From: Aurantiochytrium sp. KH105
Lineage: Eukaryota > Sar > Bigyra > Thraustochytrida > Thraustochytriidae
DNA length: 64,000 nucleotides
Direction of reading: 5' to 3'
NCBI GenBank assembly: GCA_003116975.1
Contig: BGKB01000049.1
Coordinates: 248,001-312,000, forward strand
The position numbers and the translations under genes are program-made. Shown piece by piece: positions 1 to 9,450 of this stretch. Under the pieces are notes generated by a model, which saw nothing but the letters and a program-made list of their open reading frames with translations, was not told the DNA's origin and searched no databases. Position 1 is the first letter of the stretch. Each line of letters starts with the position of its first letter.

Positions 1-1220
1 CGAGTGAAGCGTGTCAAGGTGCCTACTTTGTTCGCCATGCCTCGACCTCGCACTGGCCCTTCCACGGCCATGCGCAGCGCGGCCACGCGATACGCCTGGC
101 GTTCAAATCCGCTGTCGGCGTCCTTGATCTCCTCCCAGGACTCTGCATCGGTGCGCTTGAGCTCGACGCCCACCGTCGAGATGTGCTCCGCCACGGGCTC
201 CATGCCCAGCAACGAGCGCACCGTGGACGTCTTGCCTGCGGCGCCCTGGCCGATAAGCATGAGCTTGCAGCGACCCAGCTCCGCAGCGTCCCCGTTCGCC
301 AGGGCCGTCTTGAGCGCCTCCTTCGCCACCGCTCCGAGCACTTTCTCGATGGACCGCACGGCCTCCGTGCCCTTCAGCTTGCGCGTCGAGGCGCCCGTCT
401 CCGCGTCCCAGATGCGCACGGTGGCGTCCCCAGATCCGCTCACGATCTCCGACCCCAAGAGAGAGACCGACTGCACCGACTCCGAGTGTCCTTGCAAGAC
501 GTGCAGCGCGTCTCCGCTGCGCGCGTCCCAGAGTCTGACCGTCTCGTCGCCGGACCCGCTCAGGATGCGGTCTCCCTCGAGCGCGACAGAGGTCACCGAC
601 CAGGTGTGTCCTTCGAGGACGCGGACGAGCTGGAAGGAAGGCACGGCGTAGACCCTCACCTTCTTGTCTAGGGACCCGCTCACCATGCGCTGCGCGTCGA
701 GCGCGACCGCGTAGACCTCGCCTGTCGCCTCCGTGAGGACGTGGCGTGGGCCGCCGCTGGCCCGGTCGAAGACGCGCACGGTGTAGTCGCTCAACCCGGC
801 CACGAGCAGGTTCTCGTGGGCGGCAACGCTCCAGACCGCCGCCCCGGCGTCGATCTCCAAGGTCTCTCGGCCGCTGATCTTGTCCCAGACGCGGACGGTC
901 TGGTCGCCGAACCCGCCGCCGGAGATGATCTCGTTGCCGTCGAAGATGACGCTGCTGACCCCGGTGTGGCCCTTGAGGGCGTGCAGGACGGAGGCGGTGG
1001 CCAGGTCAATCAGGAAGAGGCCGCCGAAGGCAGTCCCCAGGGCGGCGAGGTTGCCCTGCACGGCCAGTGTGTGGGCCCCGTTGTTGTTGGGCGTCTTCAT
1101 CTCCAAGACGAGGGCGCCGTCCTTCTTGCTCCATGCGCGCAAGTACGCGTCGAAGCTGGCGGCCAGCACGAGGTCGGCGGACTGCGCGACGCCCCACACG
1201 ACGCCTTGGATGCGGCCCAT
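1..1220 (-). CDS. WD40 propeller fused to a Roc-like GTPase, partial at left edge
   Basis: The reading frame is open from an ATG at 1220-1218 to the window edge, about 406 residues, with no stop and no obvious intron. Seven WD40-type units fill residues 1-300; the clearest ends are TVRVWD, TVRLWD and TVRIWD, preceded by SGSGD. A P-loop GQGAAGKTST follows at about residues 324-333. The next 60 residues (VEL..RTDAESWEE, then an Arg/Ala helix) match in order the segment after the P-loop of the LRR-Roc-COR-TIR protein at 19.9-24.0 kb. Seven units suggest a complete N-terminal propeller acting as sensor or scaffold, with the GTPase as switch. In ROCO proteins Roc is followed by COR; here COR and any effector would lie outside the window. 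A cytosolic NLR-like or ROCO signalling protein is the best inference; ligand and output are unknown. Confidence 0.85.
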   Translation of the reverse strand, partial: MGRIQGVVWGVAQSADLVLAASFDAYLRAWSKKDGALVLEMKTPNNNGAHTLAVQGNLAALGTAFGGLFLIDLATASVLHALKGHTGVSSVIFDGNEIISGGGFGDQTVRVWDKISGRETLEIDAGAAVWSVAAHENLLVAGLSDYTVRVFDRASGGPRHVLTEATGEVYAVALDAQRMVSGSLDKKVRVYAVPSFQLVRVLEGHTWSVTSVALEGDRILSGSGDETVRLWDARSGDALHVLQGHSESVQSVSLLGSEIVSGSGDATVRIWDAETGASTRKLKGTEAVRSIEKVLGAVAKEALKTALANGDAAELGRCKLMLIGQGAAGKTSTVRSLLGMEPVAEHISTVGVELKRTDAESWEEIKDADSGFERQAYRVAALRMAVEGPVRGRGMANKVGTLTRFT

Positions 1221-4200
1221 GGCGGCAATGGCGGCGAGGGGAGCGAGGGCGGGCGGGCAAGCGACACGAAGAAGAAGCGGCGCGAGCGAGCGGCTGTGGC
1301 GAGAGAAGGGACGAGAAAGCAGAGAGAGAGAGACTCGGGCGAGGGGAGGGAAAGGAAAGAAGGCGAGATGGGGAGAGAGAGCCTGGCTGGGCTGGCTGCT
1401 GATGCGATGATGCGGCCTTGGCGCGTTCTCCGCGGGGGGCGCGCGCGGACGGAGCGTGCCGCGGCGGCGCCCGCGCAGAGAAAGAGGGGGGGGGGGGGGA
1501 TGAGGTTGCTGGTTTGCGCCTTGCGCGCCTGCCTGCCTGCCTTCCTGCCGTGCGGTCGCGCCGCGGCGCGAGGACGAGCGTAGGGGGGGAGGGGAGGTGT
1601 TTGGTGTTTGGACAGAGAATTCCAGCGCGTGCACACAACTTCGGGCAGGACACGCCAATCGAGGCACGCGCTGGTGTGCACACAATTCTGGCTCTGCTAG
1701 TGGTACAGGGGGGGGGGGTGTAGTCTGGCACTGCCAAACGTTTTACCAGCAGCAGCTGATCGTCCGGACAGGTGGGAGGGAGCCTTTCAGAGCGGTCGAA
1801 CGTCGATGGGAGAAGGAAAATGGTGCTTCAAGGTGCGTAAAATGAAGCTCGAGCCAAGGCGAAGAGTTGCGAAGACACCGGACGAGAGTGGTTCCGCAAG
1901 CTCGACATTGACGCGCAAAAGAACTCCTTCAGCTTTTTCTTTCATCGCCACTCACAGTCAGAAAGGTGGGGGACATGAACAGTATCTGAAACAGCGATTC
2001 TATTGTCTCACAAGGAGTCGTATCTTCTATCAAATCACAATGCATTCGATCTGTTTCTTTTGCATTGTTCTTACGATGACTTGTCGAAATAAGTCATCTG
2101 GGAAAGCCCGTCGGGACTTCAAAATCTATAAACCTGACTGAGATTTCACATTACAAGAAAGCTGGGGAAGCCGTTTGTTCGCTTAAGCTACTTACCTCTC
2201 TTGACTCATCTTACAACACCGAACACACAGTTTTCGGGTCTGGAATGTCATCATTTGCCAGTTGAAATTTGCCAGTTGGAATGTCATCATTTGCCAGCTA
2301 CGCCTTGAGATTCTCATCCTTCTTCTTCATCGCTAAGTCGAGCACTTCCGCAATGGGTCATTTGGTCACTGTGTGCCGTCCAGCACGTGCTTTGAGACAC
2401 CTCGGCTTTACGTCCCACTCCCCACAAAGAGGCCGAGGACACATCGTCCAAGTGTTCATGCAAAATGCGCATTTGTTCTCCGCTACAGGCTCACAGACTC
2501 AAATCGTCTTTTCGTAGGAACCACTTACAATGTAGTCACCCTCGAGCGCATCCCTCGCACCGCAAAGTTGAAGTGGAGGTCGTGGCCGCAAAAGAACTAA
2601 AAATCTTTCCACACACGCTTCCCAATGCCGAGAGACCGCTCGTGAGCTTGGAAAACAGTCTTGAGCAAAATCTTTGCTAATCCAGCGCATCATCGAAAGG
2701 CTTGTGCATGCGCGACCAAGGTATTTTGTTTGTTGTCCCAAAACGGTGGCCTCATCAAAGGGGAGGATTCTGGGAGGAAAAAGTGAAAGAGCATAATTCC
2801 GGCTGTCCGCATGATCTTGAATTTGTTGCTGTTGGTGTTTCAAAGTCAAATAGCCAAAACTGTAGACTTGATGCTGTGTCAGACTTGATGCTGCGCTATC
2901 CTCCGCGGGCGCCTGAAACTGAACTCTTCCTTGCAGGCAATGCACAGTGGAAACTGGTCACTTTCAAACAGCAAATCTTTGCCTTGTGCTTATCGTCGCT
3001 CCCGAGGTGCTTTGCATGCGCGACTACCTTGCAAATAAGTATTTCACGCGAGGTACCGATGCCCAAAGACGCTGGGCTTTCGTCTCAAGCGCAGGCGCCA
3101 ACATAACCTTTTTAACGAAGTCAGGGTCAAGGCCCTTGCGTACACGATGCCGCCGGCCAAAAAATCTGGCGTCGCCTTGTTGAGCACATGTCGGACGAGG
3201 CTTCACGGCCCATTTGGGCGTTGGCTGCTGTTGCGCATTTTCTCCGTACTCAAATTTAACGAGTTTGCCGCGACCTGGTCTTCAGGTCGTGATGTGCGCA
3301 GCAGACTGGTCGATTGGTGTACTGCACAATATCAATGCCTCCCAGTACTTCAAAGCGAAGCCACCGACGAGGCCGCACTCCAGCTTGGCGTTTTCAATGT
3401 CCTCTCGCGGGCCGGATGCGGTCCCATTCCCACTGCATCTTGGGCCTGACCTTGAAACTGTTACCTGACCGGACCCCGGATCATCAGTCAATGCCATCGA
3501 CGCTCATCAGGGCTCGCTCCAGCCGGGCCGCGAACTCGAAGAGCGTGGCGATAATCGTCTGGGCAAGGTGACAGGCACTTCGAAGTTGCCATCGACGCAG
3601 CACCAAGGCGAGCCTGGACGGATGAGGCGGACATGCTTTCTGCAGAAAAACGTCACGCTTGGCGCGACCATCAAGTGAAGCGAAGTGACCTCACATAAAC
3701 ACCTCGACGCCGCACCAACAACATCCTGACTGCGAATCAGACCGCCACCAATCAAGAAAACATCCCTGGAGTGTAGTATCTCCTCCATTCATTCAATTTT
3801 CCCTTCGCCTGATTCCATTCCTACCGGCAAAGCTCGGCGCAGGTGCACGTGCGAGGTGCGGCGTCGCCCGCGTCGCTGCGCTGCAAAAAGCTCTCAAGCT
3901 GCGACATCCGGCTAGCTTGCGAAGGTCTCGACGCCCAGCCAGAGCGACGACGACAACGACATCAACGACATCGTCGTGATCAGCACCGAGAACAAGAACA
4001 AGAGCTTCTGCGCGGTCCCGATCGTCGCATCGTGGTGCCGCGCCAAGCTTGGCTCGGGGCGAATTTTCCGCTCGGGAATAGCCCGGAAAGTGCGTCCGCA
4101 ACTCCGCATCGGACCCAGTACCATTTTCAGATGCTATAAAGCTGTCACGTCTCTGGGTCCGCTAAATTTGGTAAAGAGGGCATGCTTGACGCCGGCGAAA

Positions 4201-4789
4201 GTCCATAACCTCAATATCCCGGCACAGCACAGGGGCGAATTATAGGAGAGGCAGAGGGGATTGGCCGAGTTGGGACGAAGAGTTGCGCAGTACCCGCGCA
4301 GGCGGCTGAGAGCGCCCCGGTGGTAAAAAGGCCTCGAAAAAGGGAACGCCAATGTGACGTTTGCGAGGAGAAACTCCGAATGGGGTTGCGCTTCGGGGAA
4401 GACGTCACGGCCAGCACAAGCGTGGTGTGGCTGGCAACATGCGATTGGTAGATGGCGCGGCGAAAGGTGTCGGGGTCCCGTCAACGGTCGTCGTTTGTGG
4501 TCCCGGCGTGGGTCGGTTTGCAAAGGAATGGAGCAAAAAGGCAAAGCCGCTTCGCTTCGACCTCGTGGCTGATTGTCTGCCCAGAGCTAGAGCTGCACCT
4601 CGTGCAGTTTCGACCTGCCTGCTGCTGGCTGCAGCTGGCTGGTGGTAACGAATTCGGAGGCGCTGGCGTGTGTGCCTGTTTTCTTTGGCTAGCTAGACAG
4701 CAGTCGCGGCGAGCTTCAGCAAGGGTCTTGATCGTTTGCGACAAATTGAAAAAGGAGGCGTGGTGGCGAGAGCGCCCGTCATTCATACG
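1221..4789. other. Gene-poor spacer with decayed sequence
   Basis: The first 300 bases are GC-rich with poly-G runs near 1490-1499 and 1708-1718. From about 1.8 to 4.2 kb the DNA is visibly more AT-rich than neighbouring genes, and all frames are short and broken. It contains a WD40-Roc relic (separate entry) and a near-perfect 20-base direct repeat at 2242-2261 and 2278-2297. Short open stretches at 3147-3449 (plus) and 3507-3788 (minus) match nothing I recognise. No intact gene is supported. The last 500 bases presumably include the promoter and 5' leader of the transporter gene that starts at 4790. Confidence 0.5.
2290..2575 (-). pseudogene. Decayed relic of a WD40-Roc gene
   Basis: Read on the minus strand, 2575-2440 aligns base for base with WD40 repeat 6 of the gene at 1-1220. 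Shared landmarks are the plus-strand string ccctcgagcgc, the SGS core of the repeat, and the segment equivalent to DETVRLWD, which here contains a TGA stop. Further along, 2370-2290 matches the linker before the P-loop: CATTGCGGAAGTGCTCG here against CATCGAGAAAGTGCTCG in the intact gene, followed by an Ala/Lys helix interrupted by TAG. The relic has several stops and indels, so it is not functional. Same strand and similar order suggest a tandem duplicate of the edge gene that has degenerated. Its upper boundary is unclear because similarity fades above about 2575. Confidence 0.6.
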
Positions 4790-6097
4790 ATGGTCTTCGG
4801 CAGAAACCTGAATACGGACGAATCGCTGGCGCTAGGACAAGATGGAGCCGTAGAGCGAAGCTCAGTGAACCCGCTCGCGGCGCACTTGGGCGAGAACCTC
4901 CGCGATTCTGATAGCGAGGCGAGCGACCTTGAAAGCCAGGTCCAGACGCGGCAAAGAGATAGCCTTCGACGATGGCTCATTGTCGGCATCACGACGAGCC
5001 TCATGGGCCTCATCTTTGGCTTCGCGTTTGCGAAATCACGCGTGTACGAGCCGCACGTCATTCGCGCGCAGTTCCTCTTTGAAAAGTGGATCATGTTGAA
5101 AATGTTCCTCGCGGCCGCGGGCACGAGCGCAGGTGTTTTTGCAGTGGCGGCGATTGTAGCGCCCGCCAAGTTCGAAGCGGCGCGACTCGATTGGGACTCG
5201 AGCCGTTGTGGCAGGGGCCCACGCAGCGCGGCACTAGGCGGCATGATTCTGGGCAGCGGCATGGCCATCGCCGGCGCCTGTCCGGGCATGGTCCTGCCCC
5301 AGGTCGGTGCAGGCGTCACAAACAGCGGCTTTACACTTCTGGGTGGCATTATTGGAGCATTCGCATATGGTTTGCTCGAGCCCCTCATGGCTCCACTTCT
5401 GCGGAGGTACAGTGGGCCGAGTGGCAAGTTTGCGTATGTGGACGAGTATGTCCCACTTTCATTTTCGCAGTGTTCGGCTCTGCTTGCTCTGGGTTGTGGC
5501 CTCGTGGTGTTCCTTCTCGAGTATCTGGTGCCGTGGCAGAGCGAACTCAGTCTTCCACTCGAAGGCGACTGCTCTTTGCAAACTTTTTTCAAATGCTATG
5601 CGTGGCCACCCTCGGTTGGTGGCGCGCTCATCGGCTCGCTACAAATTCCAGTTTTTGCCGTTGTTGGCACATTTCTGGGTTCGTCCACGAGTTATCAGAC
5701 GACCTGCAGCTCGTGGGTTCTTTTGCTCTCTGACTCGATCAGCCGCTATTTTACGTACGCGAAGCGTTTCGCGCGCCCGACGGTCGACACACATTGGCAG
5801 CTTTTTTATGTCTGCATGGCCATTCTCGGGGCCTTTCTCACCGAGTATGCTTCGGGTTTGCTCGGCAAGGTGCCTGGTGTGCCGATTGGCTATGGTTTTT
5901 GTGGTGGTTTTCTCATGGTTTGGGGCAGCCGCATGGGCGCTGGCTGCACCTCTGGGCATGGACTTTCAGGCATGGCTGTGATGATGCTTCACAGCTTTCT
6001 TGCTGTTCCCTTTATGTTTGGAGCTGGCATTGCGGTTGCCTTTATTGCTCGTGCTGTTGATCCATCATTTTACCCTGGACCCGCCATTCAGTTGTGA
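4790..6097 (+). CDS. YeeE/YedE-family sulfur-compound transporter
   Basis: A 435-residue multi-pass membrane protein of the Sulf_transp (YeeE/YedE, TsuA-like) family, whose bacterial members import thiosulfate or related sulfur compounds through conserved cysteines. Two pseudo-symmetric signature loops are present: GMAIAGACPG (Cys164) and GSRMGAGCTSGHG (Cys386). About nine to ten hydrophobic helices follow a hydrophilic, acidic and Ser-rich N-terminus of about 60 residues, presumably cytosolic. The frame is open upstream to 4736 but only through a TTG codon; 4790 is the first ATG. No intron is visible. A polyadenylation-type AATAAA lies at 6263-6268. The substrate in this organism is inferred from family only, and the membrane (plasma or organelle) cannot be told from sequence. 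Confidence 0.85.
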   Translation: MVFGRNLNTDESLALGQDGAVERSSVNPLAAHLGENLRDSDSEASDLESQVQTRQRDSLRRWLIVGITTSLMGLIFGFAFAKSRVYEPHVIRAQFLFEKWIMLKMFLAAAGTSAGVFAVAAIVAPAKFEAARLDWDSSRCGRGPRSAALGGMILGSGMAIAGACPGMVLPQVGAGVTNSGFTLLGGIIGAFAYGLLEPLMAPLLRRYSGPSGKFAYVDEYVPLSFSQCSALLALGCGLVVFLLEYLVPWQSELSLPLEGDCSLQTFFKCYAWPPSVGGALIGSLQIPVFAVVGTFLGSSTSYQTTCSSWVLLLSDSISRYFTYAKRFARPTVDTHWQLFYVCMAILGAFLTEYASGLLGKVPGVPIGYGFCGGFLMVWGSRMGAGCTSGHGLSGMAVMMLHSFLAVPFMFGAGIAVAFIARAVDPSFYPGPAIQL

Positions 6098-6618
6098 GTC
6101 TGAACAATTTTGAAAGGCGCCAAGATCTGGCGCGCATTACTCAACAAAGCGTCGATCTTTCCGGCATGGGCGCTGGAAGTCGACCTGATTTTGGCATTGA
6201 TATACAAACATTCAAGATGGGAATGCTTTCGTATACGTGAACATTTCCCAACAAAAGAGAATAATAAATGAAGATCAGACAGACGTGCATGACTTCTTGC
6301 CCGTGAGCAAAATTTAATTTATGTGGACTTCTTTTACGAGTGCTTCCTTTACAAACAGTCCATAGCGGTCAGGAGGTCTCACGTGCGCAAGCTTGACGCG
6401 ATGCACTGTGAAAGTGTAGAATGCCAACCAAGAGATGCTTGGACGTAAAGCTCATACATTCAGAAAGTGAGACGAGCAAAGTTCTGCTCTGCAAAATCAC
6501 AGGAGGCCGTCTTCAACCAAGCCAGCTTGATACCTAACTTTCACTTTTACAATTTAGAAAGGTTGTATGATCATATTGCAGAATAAATCTCAAGTGTGGC
6601 GCCTTGGAAAGCGCAAGA
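6098..6618. other. Convergent 3' spacer
   Basis: AT-richer 3' flanks of two convergent genes (sulfur transporter, GatC). AATAAA at 6263-6268 suits the transporter transcript. No open frame or RNA gene was seen. Confidence 0.5.
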
Positions 6619-7104
6619 CTATGGTCTCTTTTGGTACACCACAAAATGGCCATCTTCAGAGCGCTCGGCATTCGACAGTAATGCTTCCTTGTTATCGCCC
6701 TCGGAAACCTGATCCTCGCGCAAGGGCGTGAGCTCGAGGTCCCGCTGCTCCAAAGGAGTGCCCTCGTTGCGCCGAGCAGCTTCGGCCTCGGTGACAAGGT
6801 CGCCAAAACGCAGAACGGCCTCGAGGTCGTGCAACAGCTTCTCGCGCTGGGCCGTCTCGCGAGGGAGACCAAGGTTCGCGAGGTCTGCGAGCTCCTCGAG
6901 TCTCCTTTCCGTGAGCCGCGCGCCTCCCTCGCTCTCCGGTGCTTGCGCGAGGAGTTTGTCGCGCAGCGACCACGAACCCTGGTTAGCCTCCCATGGCAAC
7001 TCCAGCTTGGGCCCGCTCGACTCGCGCTGCGTCGAGCTCGACGCTAGACGCCGCGCGATGCCACGCCCCCAGGCGCGGGCGTGAAAATCCGCCACGCGCA
7101 GCAT
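6619..7104 (-). CDS. gatC: Glutamyl-tRNA(Gln) amidotransferase subunit C, mitochondrial
   Basis: A 161-residue protein starting at the ATG at 7104. The first about 30 residues are Arg/Ala/Ser-rich with no acidic residues until the RES segment, as expected of a mitochondrial presequence. The body follows the GatC pattern in order: an N-terminal helix (LEELADLANLGL), a central helix ending near the VLRFGDLV segment, then LTPLREDQV, a run equivalent to the family's late Leu/Asn/Ala segment (EALLSNAERSEDGHF), and a terminal VVYQ. GatC stabilises GatA in the complex that converts Glu-tRNA(Gln) to Gln-tRNA(Gln) in organelles. The frame continues upstream of 7104, but that stretch is Lys-rich without an ATG in a sensible context. 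The ORF ends with TAG at 6619-6621. A role in mitochondrial translation is well supported by family; GatA and GatB are not in the window. Confidence 0.85.
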   Translation of the reverse strand: MLRVADFHARAWGRGIARRLASSSTQRESSGPKLELPWEANQGSWSLRDKLLAQAPESEGGARLTERRLEELADLANLGLPRETAQREKLLHDLEAVLRFGDLVTEAEAARRNEGTPLEQRDLELTPLREDQVSEGDNKEALLSNAERSEDGHFVVYQKRP

Positions 7105-7484
7105 GTTGCAGGCTTTCTTGGTCTTTTGCTTTGCTTTCTTTTTCTCTCTCCGATTTTTTTCGTGATGATGGCGAATGGTGGCAATGGTGAAATGAGATGA
7201 GATGGCATGCATGACCAAGGCCTGCAAGGAGATCTTGGTCCGTGAGACCTTGTGACAATGGAAGGCGAGGTAAATATGTGGAGGGGGACGTCGAAAGCAA
7301 GGAGCAGCGTAACTGAACGGTCTTCGAGCCGTGACTATTCTTGGAAAAAAACTTGATTAAAAAAATGACGCTCGGGCGCGCGGAGTGATTGTGACAAACG
7401 CAAGGCGGTGAAAGTGTCTCCAAAAAGCAACGCAAATTACGCTTGGATAACTATAAACTTCGATTATCATCTCGAACGGAATTA
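7105..7484. other. Spacer between two minus-strand genes
   Basis: Contains the GatC promoter side and the 3' flank of the phosphatase gene. There are T-rich and TTTTTC tracts near 7130-7165 and an A-run near 7345-7366. No gene was seen. Confidence 0.4.
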
Positions 7485-8411
7485 CTAATGATCATCTGCA
7501 ACGGCATGCAAAATCTGAAAAATCAAGGCATACTGGTGCGCACCCTCGACCATCCAGGGATGTCGCTGCTCACGAATTGTCTCGATCGCAGACTTTACAG
7601 TGGAGACAAGATATGATCCAAACGAAGCAGTGTTCTTGGCGGCGCCATCCTCAGACATGAATCTGTCAAGATTCCCCGCTTGTTGTTCCTTGCGTAAATG
7701 CGAAAGAACTGCGAGCGTAGACACAAATGTGCCTGAACGACCGACACCACCGCTACAATTCACCATAACGAGGCCTGGCGCTTCAAGAGCGCGTGCTACG
7801 ACACGTGTCGTGGGCGCCATGGACTCCGGCGTACCATAATTGGGCCACGCGTTAAATTGAATGTGCGAGATGAGTGCAGGCTTGGCATCGGCTTTTGTCA
7901 CGCAGAGTTTCCGCACAACGACATCTCCTCCAAACTCCTGGTCCACTTCTTCGGCAACAACCTCGACGTTCACGTCTTCGTACGTTCCTGGAGACACATA
8001 GTCGGCACATTCACGTGGAATGGGCGCAAGGTTAACCATGAGGGTAACACCATTCTCGATGGCAACTTTCCAAAACGCGTGTCGCGTATCGGGTCTCTCA
8101 AGAGGACCTTGAGCAATGATGAAGCGATTCATAAGCGGCGAAACCAAGGATGCGTTCGCAAAGGTGTCCTCTTTGCCCGTAGGAGCAAGGCACGCGTCAA
8201 AAGGTAAAATATTGCAAAAGCGGTTCTCGTTGGAGTGAGCGTCTGCAACGCTGCAAAGACCCTCGCGCATCATCATCTTGTGGCTTCTACGACCCGAGAA
8301 GTCCTCTTTAAAGGGCGACCCTGCGCCGAGCGCCTCATACTCTGCTTCCACGCACTCGGGGTCGCGGTCCTTGCAAGCCGCCTTGAGCAGCTTCCCAAGG
8401 GACGTTGACAT
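7485..8411 (-). CDS. Protein tyrosine phosphatase domain with altered catalytic motifs
   Basis: A 308-residue classical PTP-type domain, start ATG at 8411. Landmarks in order: a phosphotyrosine-loop segment ENRFCNILPFD (residues 62-72, equivalent to NRY..ILPYD), a QGP segment near 101-103, a WPD-loop equivalent HIQFNAWPNYGTPES, a P-loop NCSGGVGRSGTF with Cys219 and Arg225, and a Q-loop equivalent QRHPWMVEGAHQY. Cys and Arg of the C-x5-R signature are kept. However the general acid Asp of WPD is Asn191, the His before the Cys is Asn218, and the Q-loop Gln is Glu289. No membrane segment or second domain is present. The protein may be a weak enzyme, a substrate trap or a pseudophosphatase; sequence alone cannot decide. 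A 12-base poly-G run at about 8513-8524 lies upstream. Confidence 0.85.
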   Translation of the reverse strand: MSTSLGKLLKAACKDRDPECVEAEYEALGAGSPFKEDFSGRRSHKMMMREGLCSVADAHSNENRFCNILPFDACLAPTGKEDTFANASLVSPLMNRFIIAQGPLERPDTRHAFWKVAIENGVTLMVNLAPIPRECADYVSPGTYEDVNVEVVAEEVDQEFGGDVVVRKLCVTKADAKPALISHIQFNAWPNYGTPESMAPTTRVVARALEAPGLVMVNCSGGVGRSGTFVSTLAVLSHLRKEQQAGNLDRFMSEDGAAKNTASFGSYLVSTVKSAIETIREQRHPWMVEGAHQYALIFQILHAVADDH

Positions 8412-8931
8412 GGTGCTGAATGAAGGCCCGCCCTGTCGACGACCGTAGCAGACTTGCGCCTCTCTGCTGCAAGCTCTGCAAGACGGATCGGCGCCTGGCG
8501 CGACGTCCTCCGGGGGGGGGGGGGCTTCGAGGCGCACCGAAGCCTGACGCGGGTGGTGTGTGATTGTTGTCAATGTCGATTTACAAGCTGCTCGATGGCA
8601 GGTTGGTTCCGTGTCGGTTCTTTCACGCGTGTGCGTACTACAAGTACTACGCAATGGACTGCCACCGTATGATATCTTTAAGGATCAAGGCTACGGGCTT
8701 GCCAGGGAATGTCTTGGAAAAGATGAAAGCAAGGAAGCAAGCAAGATGGCACACAGAAAGATTTTAATTGATTCGACCTCGGACATCAGAAAAGGAGAAG
8801 GTGAGCTCGTTTGCAAATGAGCAAACGTGGTCTAGAGATGCCGCGCTGCGGTAGAGGACAGATGCTGCTGCTGCAGTCGAAAGGACAGTTGTCGCTCAGC
8901 CCTGAGTTGCCCCAAGCATCGTGACAAAGAC
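8412..8931. other. Spacer with poly-G run
   Basis: Holds the 5' flank of the phosphatase gene, including a poly-G run near 8513-8524, and the 3' flank of the COPI-associated gene. Open frames here are short and unconvincing. Confidence 0.4.
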
Positions 8932-9450
8932 TTACACCAGGCTGGACTCGATGAGCTTGCCGTCCTCAACGTACTTGGACTTGACCTTTTGCATGTGCTT
9001 GCGCACGCACAGGATCTCGCCAAGAACGTACAGAAGACCAATGACGACGAGGGCGTAGGCAAAAGCCTTGCGCATGGTTTCCCAAAAGTCGTAGCCGGTC
9101 GTTCCAGCATCAAAGGGGTTCGTGTTGCTGGAGACAGCAAGACTGAGAATGCCGATAAAGACAATGTACAACCCGCGGACAACCCAGAACTTGAAGCCCG
9201 GGAAGTGCACGTAGAAGTCCTTGAAGCGGATCTCGATAAAGAAGAGCGAGATCGCAAACAGCAGGCCGTACAAGTTGAGCAAGAAGAGGAACCAGGCCTC
9301 GCCAGCGTCCGACGAGAACATTCTCGCCGCGCCAGCGAGACCGAGACCGTATCCCACGCCATTCAGGATAGCCGCCAGAATCGTAATGTACGAGAACGCC
9401 GTCAGCACATAGAGCGACTTGGGCTTGCCGCCGTCGTCATCGTTGGCCAT
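8932..9450 (-). CDS. COPI-associated (TVP15-like) four-helix membrane protein
   Basis: A 172-residue protein from the ATG at 9450. The N-terminus MANDDDGGKPKS is short and hydrophilic. Four hydrophobic segments follow at about residues 14-36, 50-72, 85-105 and 128-147, with the conserved-looking FIEIRF and FWVVRGLYIVFIGILSL region between helices two and three. The last 25 residues (CVRKHMQKVKSKYVEDGKLIESSLV) are basic and cytosolic. Size, helix spacing and the RGLYI motif fit the COPI_assoc family, Golgi or early-secretory membrane proteins such as yeast Tvp15. Function in that family is poorly defined. No intron is visible. Another small four-helix family is possible, but the motif order favours COPI_assoc. 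Confidence 0.7.
   Translation of the reverse strand: MANDDDGGKPKSLYVLTAFSYITILAAILNGVGYGLGLAGAARMFSSDAGEAWFLFLLNLYGLLFAISLFFIEIRFKDFYVHFPGFKFWVVRGLYIVFIGILSLAVSSNTNPFDAGTTGYDFWETMRKAFAYALVVIGLLYVLGEILCVRKHMQKVKSKYVEDGKLIESSLV

Noticed and set aside
4-1583. Several plus-strand open frames of 162-280 residues
   Set aside because: They are antisense to the WD40-Roc frame, which is recognisable by seven WD repeats and a P-loop. The true frame has no stop inside the window.
3147-3788. Possible genes in the AT-richer segment (100-residue plus frame, 93-residue minus frame)
   Set aside because: No recognisable motif, broken on all sides, and located in a region already shown to contain decayed sequence.
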